This document shows positions 9,737 through 17,900 of a DNA stretch of 64,000 nt, in pieces. Positions within the stretch are counted from its first letter, which is position 1, and each line of letters opens with the position of its first letter. Source of the DNA: Streptomyces ipomoeae 91-03 (GTDB lineage: Bacteria; Actinomycetota; Actinomycetes; Streptomycetales; Streptomycetaceae); the NCBI RefSeq assembly GCF_000317595.1, contig NZ_AEJC01000665.1:1-64000 (forward strand), written 5' to 3'. Made by a program: the position numbers and the translations under genes. A model generated the notes under the pieces. The model saw only the letters and a list, made by a program, of their open reading frames with translations. It had not been told where the DNA came from and ran no database searches.

Positions 9737-10252
9737 GTGGACCACATGAACAACGAAACTTCCCCCGCACAGGGGGCGGCGCCCCGCACCGAACCGACCC
9801 CCGCGCAGCACACCGCCGAGGCGGGCAACCGCCCGTGCCCGGTGCGCGAGTTCGCGATGCGGTTCACGTCGTCCACGCGTGGGGCGCGCCTCGCCCGTCG
9901 TCTCGTCTCGCACTGGCTGGACTCCTGGGGGCACCCGTACACCGGCCACGTCAACGAGACGCTGACGCTGATCACTTCGGAGCTGGCCGCCAACGCCGTA
10001 CGGCACGGGCATGTCGCCGGGCGGGACTTCCACGTACGGCTGACCGAGACCGGCGGCAGCCCGCGCACCCTGCGCGTCGAGGTCAGCGACACCCGCACCG
10101 AACGCGTACCGCTGGTCGCCTCGCAGGAGCCGCCCGGTGACGAGGAGTCGGGGCGGGGGTTGCTCATCGTGGCGCGGCTGGCGTCGCGTTGGGCGGTGGC
10201 TCCGCGCGTCAACGGGCCCGGGAAGACCGTCTGGGCGGAGTACACGTCGTAA
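9737..10252 (+). CDS. RsbW-like ATP-binding (HATPase) regulatory protein
   Basis: The 171-residue protein is a stand-alone GHKL ATPase of the anti-sigma-factor kinase type. The N box SELAANAVRHG lies near residue 80, the G1-like box EVSDTRTERVPL near 117, and the G2 box GRGLLIVARLASRW near 140. Such proteins in Streptomyces are single-domain serine kinases or regulators paired with Scr1/DUF397 proteins or anti-anti-sigma factors. There is no membrane segment. The ATG at 9737 begins MNNETSPAQ. An in-frame upstream ATG is absent. It is divergent from the Scr1-type regulator, which supports a shared regulatory role. The substrate is unknown. Confidence 0.88.
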   Translation: MDHMNNETSPAQGAAPRTEPTPAQHTAEAGNRPCPVREFAMRFTSSTRGARLARRLVSHWLDSWGHPYTGHVNETLTLITSELAANAVRHGHVAGRDFHVRLTETGGSPRTLRVEVSDTRTERVPLVASQEPPGDEESGRGLLIVARLASRWAVAPRVNGPGKTVWAEYTS

Positions 10253-10583
10253 AGCCGGAGGGACGCGGCACCCGCCGCGGCGGACGGTCCTGGTCGACCG
10301 CGGCGGGGCCGACCCCGACCTGCTGGAACTGCGCGACGCCGGACTGTGCCACGGAGTCACCGCGGGGCATCAGCGGCGATCTCCGTGCCGGTCCGCGTTC
10401 CGGTGGGTCTCCTTCTCACCCTCCGGGGTGGATGCAACGGCAAGAAAATGTGGACGGATTGCCAACGACAGTTGCGCGAAGCCTGTGCATGATCGATCCC
10501 GCGGGATGCCGAGGACTCATCGGCCCGCACAGCCGATCCGCCTCGCGGGTGCGGGGCGGCAATTGGGGGAAGAGGGAACAATC
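10253..10583. other. Intergenic region, nothing recognised
   Basis: This 331-bp stretch separates the RsbW-like gene from the two secreted-protein genes and must contain their promoter. No gene, repeat or clear promoter was seen. The ribosome site GGGGGAAGAGGG lies directly before 10584. Confidence 0.5.
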
Positions 10584-11021
10584 ATGCGTTTCAAGGCCTT
10601 GACCATGGCTGTCGCAGTCGCCGGCACTCTTGCTTTCGCGGCCACGCCCGCCAGTGCCGCAGCGAACTGGAAGGAGGTGAGCACCAACTCCAACTGGAAT
10701 TGCAGCGATTACAAGCCGCACCCGGTGTCCAGCTACGTCAAGTTCAAGGTCTGCCTCGTGATCAATGCGAGTGACGACGCCCAGGCGGTCCTGGTCGTAC
10801 AGAACACGACGGGTGGGCCGATAACGATCGGCGGCGCGGTGCGCAGCGACTTCGGCAGCAACGTGGATTGCGCCAACAGCACTCTCAACACCAGCTTCAC
10901 CCGTGGCTGCTTCGCGCCGACCGTGACCGACGCCGGTAGCAGATCGATCCTGAACGCCACGGGATACCTGACGGTCAACGGCGTCACGGCTTCGGTCAGC
11001 AACGGAATCGGGCACGTTTAG
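10584..11021 (+). CDS. Small secreted cysteine-containing protein, copy 1
   Basis: The 145-residue product starts with a Sec signal peptide (MRFKALTMAVAVAGTLAFAATPASA, cleavage expected after ASA near residue 25). The mature part of about 118 residues has four cysteines in a pattern W-x-C...C-x-V-x-N...DC...GCF, probably two disulfides, and many Thr/Ser/Val beta-type residues. It is paralogous to the next gene: both share the NWKEVSTN motif, VKFK/C, QAVLVVQN, STLN and FTRGCF. The ATG at 10584 is preceded by GAAGAGGGAAC. The protein acts outside the cell. No known domain is recognised. A structural, adhesive or antimicrobial role is possible but unsupported. The tandem copy starts 15 bases downstream. 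Confidence 0.8.
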   Translation: MRFKALTMAVAVAGTLAFAATPASAAANWKEVSTNSNWNCSDYKPHPVSSYVKFKVCLVINASDDAQAVLVVQNTTGGPITIGGAVRSDFGSNVDCANSTLNTSFTRGCFAPTVTDAGSRSILNATGYLTVNGVTASVSNGIGHV

Positions 11022-11036
11022 AAACGAAGGAATTCC

Positions 11037-11489
11037 ATGCGTCGCTGGACCGCTGTTGCCGCCGCTTCAGCCACCGTCCTGTTGTTCGGAGCGAATTCCG
11101 CCTCCGCCAGCCCGACAATGAACTGGAAGGAGGTGAGCACGAACGACAGTTGGGTCTGTTCTTCGTACGTCACGCACGTGGACAAGCCGGGCGTGAAATT
11201 CAAGGCTTGTATCGTGACCAATCTCAAAGGGCACTCACAAGCCGTGCTTGTCGTCCAGAACGTCTCCGGGAGCGCGGTCACCATTGACGGCCGCATCGTC
11301 TTCGACTCGCAGGAGGGAGGCGATGCCTGGTGCGCTTCGTCGACCCTCAACAGCGGCTTTACACGGGGCTGTTTCGGCCCCACGGTCAAGGTCTGCAAGG
11401 CCCATGGTGATGCTGTGGTGACTCTCGGGGTCAACGGCAAGGACGACACCACTCGTCGCGAGTGGGACTTCACCGTCATCTGTGGGTGA
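11037..11489 (+). CDS. Small secreted cysteine-containing protein, copy 2
   Basis: The 150-residue tandem paralogue of the preceding gene has its own signal peptide, ending SASA near residue 22. The mature protein keeps the NWKEVSTN motif, the W-x-C, K-A-C-I-V, WCASSTLN and FTRGCFGPTV elements, and gains Cys residues at the end (KVCKAHG, VICG), so it has six. At the DNA level the segment coding NWKEVST is nearly identical between the two genes, consistent with a recent duplication. AGGA precedes the ATG. It is convergent with the beta-family remnant gene. Function is unknown; export and disulfide-stabilised folding are what the sequence supports. Confidence 0.8.
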   Translation: MRRWTAVAAASATVLLFGANSASASPTMNWKEVSTNDSWVCSSYVTHVDKPGVKFKACIVTNLKGHSQAVLVVQNVSGSAVTIDGRIVFDSQEGGDAWCASSTLNSGFTRGCFGPTVKVCKAHGDAVVTLGVNGKDDTTRREWDFTVICG

Positions 11490-11525
11490 CGAACCTCGTC
11501 GCCGAACGAGAGGGGGGCGGCCGGT

Positions 11526-11927
11526 TCAGCTCGCGGACAGGCAACGGACGACATACGTCATGTGCTGCACGGTGCCCGCCCAGAGCCACTGGGTGTGGTT
11601 GCCGGAGCCCTCACCGTCCGTCATGGGGCCGCCGGCACAGTCGCGCAGCCAGGTCTCTCCGGCGCTCGCGGCCGCTCCCCGGAAGTCGGGCAGATCACGG
11701 ATCCGACGGGCGCCGGCCCGGATGGTCGCCGTACGGTCGGGCCCCGCGTTCAGCACCTTGCACAGCACGAACGAGCGGCCGGTGGTGTAGCGGAGCACAC
11801 CCCAGGGCGGACCTCCGTTTCCCGGCTCCGTGGCCAGGGCTGTGGAGGGCTGCACCCCGTAGCCGCCGTATCCGAGCCGTGCGAGGCGCTCCCGGCGGCC
11901 CGCTCGTATCTCGTGCCACATGTCCCA
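11526..11927 (-). repeat. 402-bp direct repeat, left copy (3' end of beta-family gene)
   Basis: This segment aligns without gaps to 17499-17900 in the same orientation. One run, 11638 to about 11705, appears identical to 17611-17678. The similarity extends some 10-14 bases past the shared stop codon. The two copies lie 5973 bases apart and flank the CHAT operon. Confidence 0.85.
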
Positions 11928-12347
11928 GGCTGGTGGCTCGGCCTGGCCGCGTTCTCGGCGGTGCGGGATGACCAGACCGGTGCCCCGGTAGCCGCCGTCC
12001 GCGATCACGATGGCGGTGCCGACCGAGTTCTTGGCTCCGGACAGTTCCCACGCCTTGCAGTCGTTGCGGTTGCCAGGCACGGGCCGGCCGACCGAGACGA
12101 CAAGGCGCGAGTCAGCGTCGATGACGACCTGGCGGTTGGTCGAGTAGCGGTAGTTCTTCGACTGCTCGGCCACGGTGTGGTCACGTGTGGGTGTCAGGTT
12201 CGTGCGCCAGTAGGCCGCCACCAGCAGAACACGGTCCGTCAGGGGCAGGCCCCAGGGGCGTCCCCGGCGTGCCGCCTCGGCGTCCTCGCGCCGCAATGCG
12301 GTCACCGGCTTGGTGAAGCGGCGCGGGCTCAGCCCGGTGAACGGCAC
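11526..12347 (-). pseudogene. Chimeric ORF: decayed IS5-type transposase fused to the 3' end of a beta-family gene
   Basis: The 273-codon frame is open but made of two unrelated parts. Residues 1-140 are an IS5-family (DDE_Tnp_4 type) transposase: LSPRRFTKPVTALRR, RGRPWGLPLTDRVLLVAAYWRTNLT, then YRYSTNRQVVIDAD, PGNRNDCKAW and ADGGY. About 50 residues expected between TNLT and PTRDH are missing, so the transposase has an internal deletion and lacks its first catalytic Asp region. From about 11927 leftward the frame reads WHEIRAGRRERL to the end, which matches the last 134 residues of the intact beta-family protein at 17499-18560. The junction sits after PAW. It is a fusion created by insertion and deletion, probably non-functional as a transposase. 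Whether it is expressed is unknown. Confidence 0.8.
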
Positions 12348-12409
12348 TGTCCAGGACGCCGGCGGTCCGATGACAGGGCTATCGCGAGTCCGAAGAAAGG
12401 TGACAGTGC

Positions 12410-12910
12410 GTGGGAAGTCTGTTGAAAGGCGTCTCTGGCGTCCGCTGGGGGGAACTGCGCGACGCGCGACAGCTCACCGCCGGGGACATCCCGCCGCTGC
12501 TCTCCCGGATCGCGTATGGAGGCGAGGACGCTGCTCGCCTCGCAGTCGACGAACTGGGGGACCGCGTCTGCGCGTTGGGGTTCGTGGTCGGCGAGGCGAC
12601 CGCCTTGACGGTCCCGTTCCTCCTGGAACTCGCTGAGGCCCCCTATGCGCCCTGCAAGGCCGAGCTGTTGGATCTACTGGAGAGTATCTACCGGACCGAC
12701 AATTGGCACTCTTCGGCCGTGGCGGCCGGCGGCTCGAAGCGCACGAACTTCCGGGAGCAGCCTGCCTGGGAGGCGGCCTCCAGGGAAGCCGTGCGCGCAG
12801 GCCGACCGGTCATCGAGGGCCTCGCCTCATCCACGCGACCGGAAGAGGCCGAACCAGCACGCAAACTGCTGTTGACGATGGACGAGGCACCACCGTTCCC
12901 GGACCTCTGA
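12410..12910 (+). CDS. Hypothetical helical (HEAT-like) protein
   Basis: The 166-residue protein starts with GTG at 12410, preceded by GAAAGGTGAC. It reads as alpha-helical throughout, with IPPLLSRIAYGGEDAARLAVDELGDRV and TALTVPFLLELAEAPYAPCKAELLDLLESIY resembling paired HEAT/armadillo-type helices. Similar short proteins of Streptomyces carry HEAT repeats and are of unknown role. No catalytic motif, signal peptide or membrane segment is seen. It lies between the IS/beta chimera and the CHAT operon, about 290 bases before the CHAT start. It is inside the 6-kb block framed by the 402-bp direct repeats, so it may belong to that cassette as a scaffold, but that is inference. Confidence 0.7.
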   Translation: MGSLLKGVSGVRWGELRDARQLTAGDIPPLLSRIAYGGEDAARLAVDELGDRVCALGFVVGEATALTVPFLLELAEAPYAPCKAELLDLLESIYRTDNWHSSAVAAGGSKRTNFREQPAWEAASREAVRAGRPVIEGLASSTRPEEAEPARKLLLTMDEAPPFPDL

Positions 12911-13201
12911 AAGGGGTCGCAGCTCGCGAACCGCACAGCCTCGGAAGAGCCCAAGGACGACGCTCAAAGATCATTGCGGGACAAGCCTCAGGCAGGTCGG
13001 CACCCAGTTCAATGCCATCTGATCGAGCGCTCCGACTCGGCCATCGGCAGGCTCTCGAAGGCAACTGGTCCAGGACAGAAGACGGCACTGCACAAAGATC
13101 CAACAGACCGACAGGAATCACCCGAAAGAGTTAGTTCGGTTCCGAAAGTGGTGAGGCCGATCGGAGCTGGATATCTTCGGCCCCTGGGGAGAGGGGAACA
13201 A

Positions 13202-15787
13202 GTGGGGGATTCCTACGTGAAGGACATCGCCGAACATCCGGCGTGCGAGGTGCTTCTCACCGCGTGGCAGTGCCCGGACGCCGAGCAGCGGCGGGCGCTG
13301 GTACGGGACATCAACCCTCCTGGACCCATCGCCTTGCGCAGCCGCTACCGCATGCTGCTGGACCCAGAAGCCCCGTCAGGGCCGTGGAATCCGGAGCTGA
13401 CGCCGGAAGCCTGGGTGCGGCAGTTGCGTCTGGAAACCGAAGGCGACAACGCGGTGAGGTCGGGTTCGCTCGCCGTGGCACTCACCGCGTTCCGGACCCT
13501 CCTGGAGGAGGCGACCGGAGGCAGGCCACAGCTGTCCACGGTCCACGCCCACCTCGGACTCGGCAAGATCGCCATGGAGGGCAACGACATCGAGGCCGCT
13601 TCCGAGCACTTCGAAACGGCAGCGGCGGTCGCCGACGACTCGATGTACCGCTTCGGCCGCACGCAGACGCTGGTCCACTGGGCGTACATGACCCTGTGGC
13701 ACCACTCCGCGGAACTTGCCCTTGAGCAGTTCCGGGAGGCGGCCGAGATCGCCGGCGCCCTCGACGACCCGGTGTTCCAGGGCAACGCACTGCTCGGCGC
13801 CGCGGAGTGCGCCGAACGGCTCGGCGAGCTGGACCGAATGGAACAGCACGGCAAGGACGCTTATGCCACGTTCTTGGCGGTCCGGTCGGCCCACGGCCAG
13901 GGCAACGCCGCCCAAAGGCTGGCCGGATGGCTGCACCGCCGGGGCAGGCACTCCGAAGCCTGGGAGTGGCTCGACCTCGCGCTGGCCGCCTTCCAGCAGG
14001 ACGGCAACCCGACCGGCCTGGTCAACCTGCACTCGTTACGCGGCGACCTCTACTTGGACGAGCGTCGCTTCGACGAGGCGGAGGCAGAGCACAGCAAGGC
14101 CCTTGAACTCGCCATGTCCGCAGGCCTGTCACGGGCACGGGCACACGCCGTGCACGACTTGGGCAGAACGGCACGAGGACGAGGCAAGTGGGCCGAGGCG
14201 GCGCAGCGGTTCACCGAGTCACTGGAGCGATACCGGGAGATCGGCGACTTGCTGGGCATGTCCCATGCCCTGGGCAAACTGGCTGAGGCGCAAGAAGAGT
14301 GCGGCTGGGTGCAGGACGCGTTGCGGACGTGGCGCGAGGCCGTCGTGGAGGTCGAGTCCTATCGCGCCGACCACCAGGAGGAACGCTTCCAGGAGGAGTA
14401 CCGGCGACGCTTCCGGGCCGTGTACGAGGGATCGCTGTCGGCGGCCGAGAAGCACGGCTCGGCCGAGACCTTCGCCGTGGTGGCCGACTTCCTGGCCGGT
14501 CGCCGGCTGGCGGGCCTGCTGGAGGCGAACAGCACGGCCATGGCCGGCGACGAACTGGATCAGCTCCAGGAACTGCTGGCCGGCGCGGACCGCAGGCTGC
14601 TGGCACACCGGCGCACCGCCCGCTCCGATGACGACCGCTTCGGCGACGAACGTCGGGAGAACCGGATACGCCGCCTGGGCGCCCTCGATTTCCGACAGGG
14701 AGCCGAACCCCCGGCGAGCAAGTCACTGGACGATCTGCTGGCAGCCGTGTACCTGCCCCCTGCCGACGAGGGCGGCGCGCTCCTGGAGGCACTGCCCGCC
14801 GGATGCCATGCGCTCCAGCTCCTCCTCGACCCGGTGGACGAGGATCTGGTGCGCTGGTCGTGGAGCGCCCCCGGGAACCGCTCCTCCATGGGCAGCTTCC
14901 GGCTGACGCCGGACGCGCTGGACCTGCTGTCCGTACTGAGTTCCGGTGACCAGGCCGCAGAACGTCAGGCGCTGACGGCCGACGATCTGCGACCGCTGTC
15001 CGCACTGCTCCCGCCGCCTCTGATGGCGGCTCTCGCGTCCTCGGGCTCGCATGATCTGCTGATCGTCCCGGCCGGTGAGCTGTGGCGGGTGCCGTGGGGT
15101 GCGGTTCCCCTGGAAAGCGGCCGACTCCTGGGCGAGGTCGCGAAGTTCGCGGTCTGTCCCTCGTTGACGATCCAGCGGCAGCTGGCCACACGAACCCGCG
15201 ACCTGCTCCGCACACGCTCGCCTCTGGATGTCGACGTGTGGCGCAGCCCTCTTGTGATTTGTCATCCCCTGGATGTGTTCCAGGACCGACGATGGAATCC
15301 CCGTCGGCTGTCCTCGGCGGCCGAGGCCCGCGGCGCGATCTACGACGGGCGCGAGCTCATGGTGCTGACCGGACACGGCAGGCCCCGCGCCGAGACAGGC
15401 CACTATCTCGAACTCGACGACGATGAGTGGCTCCTGCCCACGGACCTTCTCGGCCGGCGCCCGCCCCGGCGACTCGCACTGATCGCGTGCTGGGGCAGCG
15501 CCTACCCCGGCCGTACCCCCAGCGACCCGATCAGCATCGCCACACTCGCGCTGGCCGGGGGCTCCGACGAAGTGCTGGCCACGGTGGGGGAACTGGGCGA
15601 CTCCGTGCCGGCCACCCGTTACGTGGAGATGGTGCTGGACGCCCTGCCGGAGAACACCATGGCGGCGGCCGTGCACCAGGCCACGCGTCGGTTCCTGGCC
15701 CGACGGCAGCACCGCTCGCTCCCCATGCACCACTGGGCCCCCCTCATCCCCATCGGTACGCACCGGCCCCTCGGAGGTCAGCAGTGA
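13202..15787 (+). CDS. TPR-CHAT caspase-like protease
   Basis: Starting at the GTG with a GAGAGGGGAAC ribosome site, the protein has 861 residues. Residues about 80-420 form tandem TPR-like helical repeats (EAASEHFETAAAVA, ALDDPVFQGNALLGAAECAERLGELD, GDLYLDERRFDEAEAEHSKALELA and similar). Residues about 590-861 form a CHAT peptidase domain. The catalytic His725 lies in LTGHGRP and Cys763 in LIACWGS, so both dyad residues are present. CHAT proteins are caspase/separase-like cysteine proteases; TPR-CHAT proteases act in bacterial defence, for example in the type III-E CRISPR craspase, and are switched on through the TPR part. It is the first gene of an overlapping operon with a small Cys-rich protein and a membrane protein. 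A longer in-frame start at 12974 exists but its extension looks non-coding. Confidence 0.87.
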   Translation: MGDSYVKDIAEHPACEVLLTAWQCPDAEQRRALVRDINPPGPIALRSRYRMLLDPEAPSGPWNPELTPEAWVRQLRLETEGDNAVRSGSLAVALTAFRTLLEEATGGRPQLSTVHAHLGLGKIAMEGNDIEAASEHFETAAAVADDSMYRFGRTQTLVHWAYMTLWHHSAELALEQFREAAEIAGALDDPVFQGNALLGAAECAERLGELDRMEQHGKDAYATFLAVRSAHGQGNAAQRLAGWLHRRGRHSEAWEWLDLALAAFQQDGNPTGLVNLHSLRGDLYLDERRFDEAEAEHSKALELAMSAGLSRARAHAVHDLGRTARGRGKWAEAAQRFTESLERYREIGDLLGMSHALGKLAEAQEECGWVQDALRTWREAVVEVESYRADHQEERFQEEYRRRFRAVYEGSLSAAEKHGSAETFAVVADFLAGRRLAGLLEANSTAMAGDELDQLQELLAGADRRLLAHRRTARSDDDRFGDERRENRIRRLGALDFRQGAEPPASKSLDDLLAAVYLPPADEGGALLEALPAGCHALQLLLDPVDEDLVRWSWSAPGNRSSMGSFRLTPDALDLLSVLSSGDQAAERQALTADDLRPLSALLPPPLMAALASSGSHDLLIVPAGELWRVPWGAVPLESGRLLGEVAKFAVCPSLTIQRQLATRTRDLLRTRSPLDVDVWRSPLVICHPLDVFQDRRWNPRRLSSAAEARGAIYDGRELMVLTGHGRPRAETGHYLELDDDEWLLPTDLLGRRPPRRLALIACWGSAYPGRTPSDPISIATLALAGGSDEVLATVGELGDSVPATRYVEMVLDALPENTMAAAVHQATRRFLARRQHRSLPMHHWAPLIPIGTHRPLGGQQ

Positions 15788-16164
15788 CGCCCCGCGCACA
15801 CAAGGACCTGGACTACGAACTCGATGAACCACTGGCCTACAGGTGGACAAACGCCGCCTACGACATGTGCAGCGCGGACGACCCGGAACTGAAAGCGGTC
15901 GTGGAGAGCTCCGGCAAAGCCACCCGAGTGGTCGTCAGCGGCGCCTGCCCCCGTTGCCTGGGGGACATCTTCAGCGAGGAGATCCTGACCGCCGCCGGTG
16001 AGTCGGGCGTGCTCGGCGACGACACAGCGGGGACCCCGGACCCGTACACCCGTGTCACCGTGACGTGCAACTGCGAGCTCGCGCACAAGAACCGGCCCAC
16101 CGACGTGAAGACGGGCTGCGGCATCACGTTCGCCATCGAAGTGCTCCGGGGCGACATCGCATGA
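15784..16164 (+). CDS. Small Cys-rich, probably zinc-binding protein of the CHAT operon
   Basis: The 126-residue protein starts with GTG at 15784, overlapping the CHAT stop codon (GTGA), so it is translationally coupled. It has a CPRC knuckle near residue 58, a CNC near 99 and a further Cys in KTGCGITF near 115, a spacing that fits a zinc ribbon. The N-terminal half is acidic. No known family was recognised. Being locked between a protease and a membrane protein, it could be the sensor, an adaptor, or a protease substrate. That is inference; only the coupling and the metal-binding pattern are seen. Confidence 0.75.
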   Translation: MTPRAHKDLDYELDEPLAYRWTNAAYDMCSADDPELKAVVESSGKATRVVVSGACPRCLGDIFSEEILTAAGESGVLGDDTAGTPDPYTRVTVTCNCELAHKNRPTDVKTGCGITFAIEVLRGDIA

Positions 16165-16829
16165 CTCCCCCGGCGCGATACCGGAAGCCGGCCGCTCCGC
16201 CGAGCGAGCGCGAACTCGCGGAGGACGCGGCGTGGCGTGAGTACGCGGAGGAGTCGCTCACCCGGGCCCAGGCCAGCGCCGAGCAGTGGCGCACCGGGCT
16301 GGGGCTGCTGGTCACCGTCATGGCCGCTGGGCTCATGCTGGGCGGTCCCGGCAGGATGGCCGACCTGGACCCCGCCTGGCGCGGTGTCGTGACCGCCGGT
16401 CTGGCATTCGGTTTCACCGTGGCACTCTGCGGTCTGTGGGCCGCGTCGCGCGCTGCCGCGGTGGGTGGTTCGGAGCCGATCGACCGGGACCGGGTGCGCA
16501 AGGCCCATGGGTCCTTGGCCAGTTACAAGACCGCTGTCGCGGCGCGCAGTTGGTCCGACATCCGCAGGGCCAGGATCGCGCTACTGGTTTCCCTGCCCGT
16601 GATCGTCGCCATGACGCTGACGTCCTGGTGGCTTCCCCGTGACACCCCGACCGGCGATCGGGATGCGCGGCCCCGCGTGCTCGTCGTGACACCCGGAGCC
16701 GTCCTCTGCGGCGAACTGACCAGCGGGGCCGGAACCTTCACCATCCTCACGGACAACTCCCGGACGCCGCGACGGGTGTCTGCCGCCGACGTCGTTTCCC
16801 TGGCGGTCGTCGACTCCTGCCCGCCGTGA
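16161..16829 (+). CDS. Three-helix membrane protein of the CHAT operon
   Basis: The ATG overlaps the preceding stop (ATGA). The 222-residue product has a charged N-terminal region (about 45 residues, coiled-coil-like ERELAEDAAWREYAEES), then hydrophobic segments near residues 48-66 (LGLLVTVMAAGLMLGG), 74-98 (VTAGLAFGFTVALCGLWAAS) and 138-156 (IALLVSLPVIVAMTLTSWW), and a soluble tail of about 65 residues containing LVVTPGAVLCGEL. The tail would lie on the opposite side of the membrane from the N-terminus. No family is recognised. Its tight coupling to a caspase-like protease makes it a candidate membrane-damaging effector or membrane anchor, but the sequence alone cannot decide. Confidence 0.78.
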   Translation: MTPPARYRKPAAPPSERELAEDAAWREYAEESLTRAQASAEQWRTGLGLLVTVMAAGLMLGGPGRMADLDPAWRGVVTAGLAFGFTVALCGLWAASRAAAVGGSEPIDRDRVRKAHGSLASYKTAVAARSWSDIRRARIALLVSLPVIVAMTLTSWWLPRDTPTGDRDARPRVLVVTPGAVLCGELTSGAGTFTILTDNSRTPRRVSAADVVSLAVVDSCPP

Positions 16830-16881
16830 ACACACACCGCCGCGTCGCCCAGTGGCCACGTACCCGGGAAGGGGAAGTACC

Positions 16882-17466
16882 TTGAGCAGACCGAGCAGAG
16901 CCGCCTACGAGCGGAGCGAGCTGGACTGGAACAGGCTGCGGCGCTATGCGGAAAAGGTGGCCCGGGAGACCCGCGCGCCGCGCGGGACTCGACAGGTCGT
17001 CGAACGGTCGGAGCGAACCCGCCAGGTCAGGAGCGGGCCGTTCGGCCTGTTCACGCGACAGGAAACCTACTTCGTCGACGTCCCGCACACGGAGACAGAC
17101 GACTTCTGGGTGCTGCAGTCCCGGTCCTGGCACAAGAAGGAGCGGGGACACGGGAATCAGGCGGACGAGGACCAGAGCGAGCGGTACGAGTACTGCCTCA
17201 CCGCGCAGGGCGGCCTGCTGGTCAGGGTGACCTCGGAGACGGAGGTGTTCTCCAAAGGAGCGCCGATGTTCCGGGAGAGCAGCATGTCCGAACAACCGAT
17301 GACCGCCGAGGATGTGATGCTCTTCGACTTCGAACCCAAGCGGTATTACCGGGAGGAGGGAAGGTTCACGGTCGAGACCAACCGCGACCCCGACCACAAA
17401 CGGCTCAAGCACCATGCGAAGGGCGTCGGGCTCTCCCTGGCGCTGAAGCGGCTGCACCAGAGCTGA
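16882..17466 (+). CDS. Hypothetical soluble protein downstream of the CHAT operon
   Basis: The 194-residue protein follows the membrane protein gene by 52 bases. TTG at 16882 is chosen because GGGAAGGGGAAG lies just upstream; an in-frame GTG at 16852 would add ten residues and lacks such a site. The protein is rich in Arg, Lys and Glu. It has a possible beta-rich core (FGLFTRQETYFVDVP, DDFWVLQSRSWHKK, YEYCLTAQGGLLVRVTSETEVF) and a basic tail. No domain was recognised and no signal peptide is present. It is convergent with the beta-family gene. Position and spacing suggest it is transcribed with the CHAT operon. Confidence 0.7.
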   Translation: MSRPSRAAYERSELDWNRLRRYAEKVARETRAPRGTRQVVERSERTRQVRSGPFGLFTRQETYFVDVPHTETDDFWVLQSRSWHKKERGHGNQADEDQSERYEYCLTAQGGLLVRVTSETEVFSKGAPMFRESSMSEQPMTAEDVMLFDFEPKRYYREEGRFTVETNRDPDHKRLKHHAKGVGLSLALKRLHQS

Positions 17467-17498
17467 GCACAACCGCTCGGCCAGAAGGGACGGCCGGT

Positions 17499-17900
17499 TC
17501 AGCTTCCGGACAGGCTGCGGACGACATATGTCATGTGCTGAACGTTGCCCGACCAGAGCCACTCGGTGTGGTTGCCGGATCGCTTGCTGTCCGTCATGGG
17601 TCCGTCGGCGCAGTCGCGCAGCCAGGTCTCTCCGGCGCTCGCGGCCGCTCCCCGGAAGTCGGGCAGATCACGGATCCGGCCGGCGGCGACCCGGATGGTC
17701 GGCGTACGGTCCGGTCCCGCGTTCAACACCTTGCACAGCACGAACGAGCGGCCGGTGGTGTAGCGGAGGACGCCCCAGGGCGGCCCACCACCCCCCGGTT
17801 CCGTGGCCAGGGCCGTGGCGGGCTGCACCCCGTAGTCGCCGTATCTCAACCGAGCGAGGCGTTCCCGGCGGCCCGCTCGTATCTCGTGCCACATGTCCCA
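17499..17900 (-). repeat. 402-bp direct repeat, right copy (within intact beta-family gene)
   Basis: This is the partner of 11526-11927, in the same orientation and without gaps. It covers the last 134 codons of the intact beta-family gene including the stop. Recombination between the copies would delete or amplify the 6-kb CHAT block. Confidence 0.85.

Noticed and set aside
12974-13201. Longer N-terminus for the CHAT protein
   Set aside because: The 76-residue extension has poor coding character, and the GTG at 13202 has a strong ribosome site.
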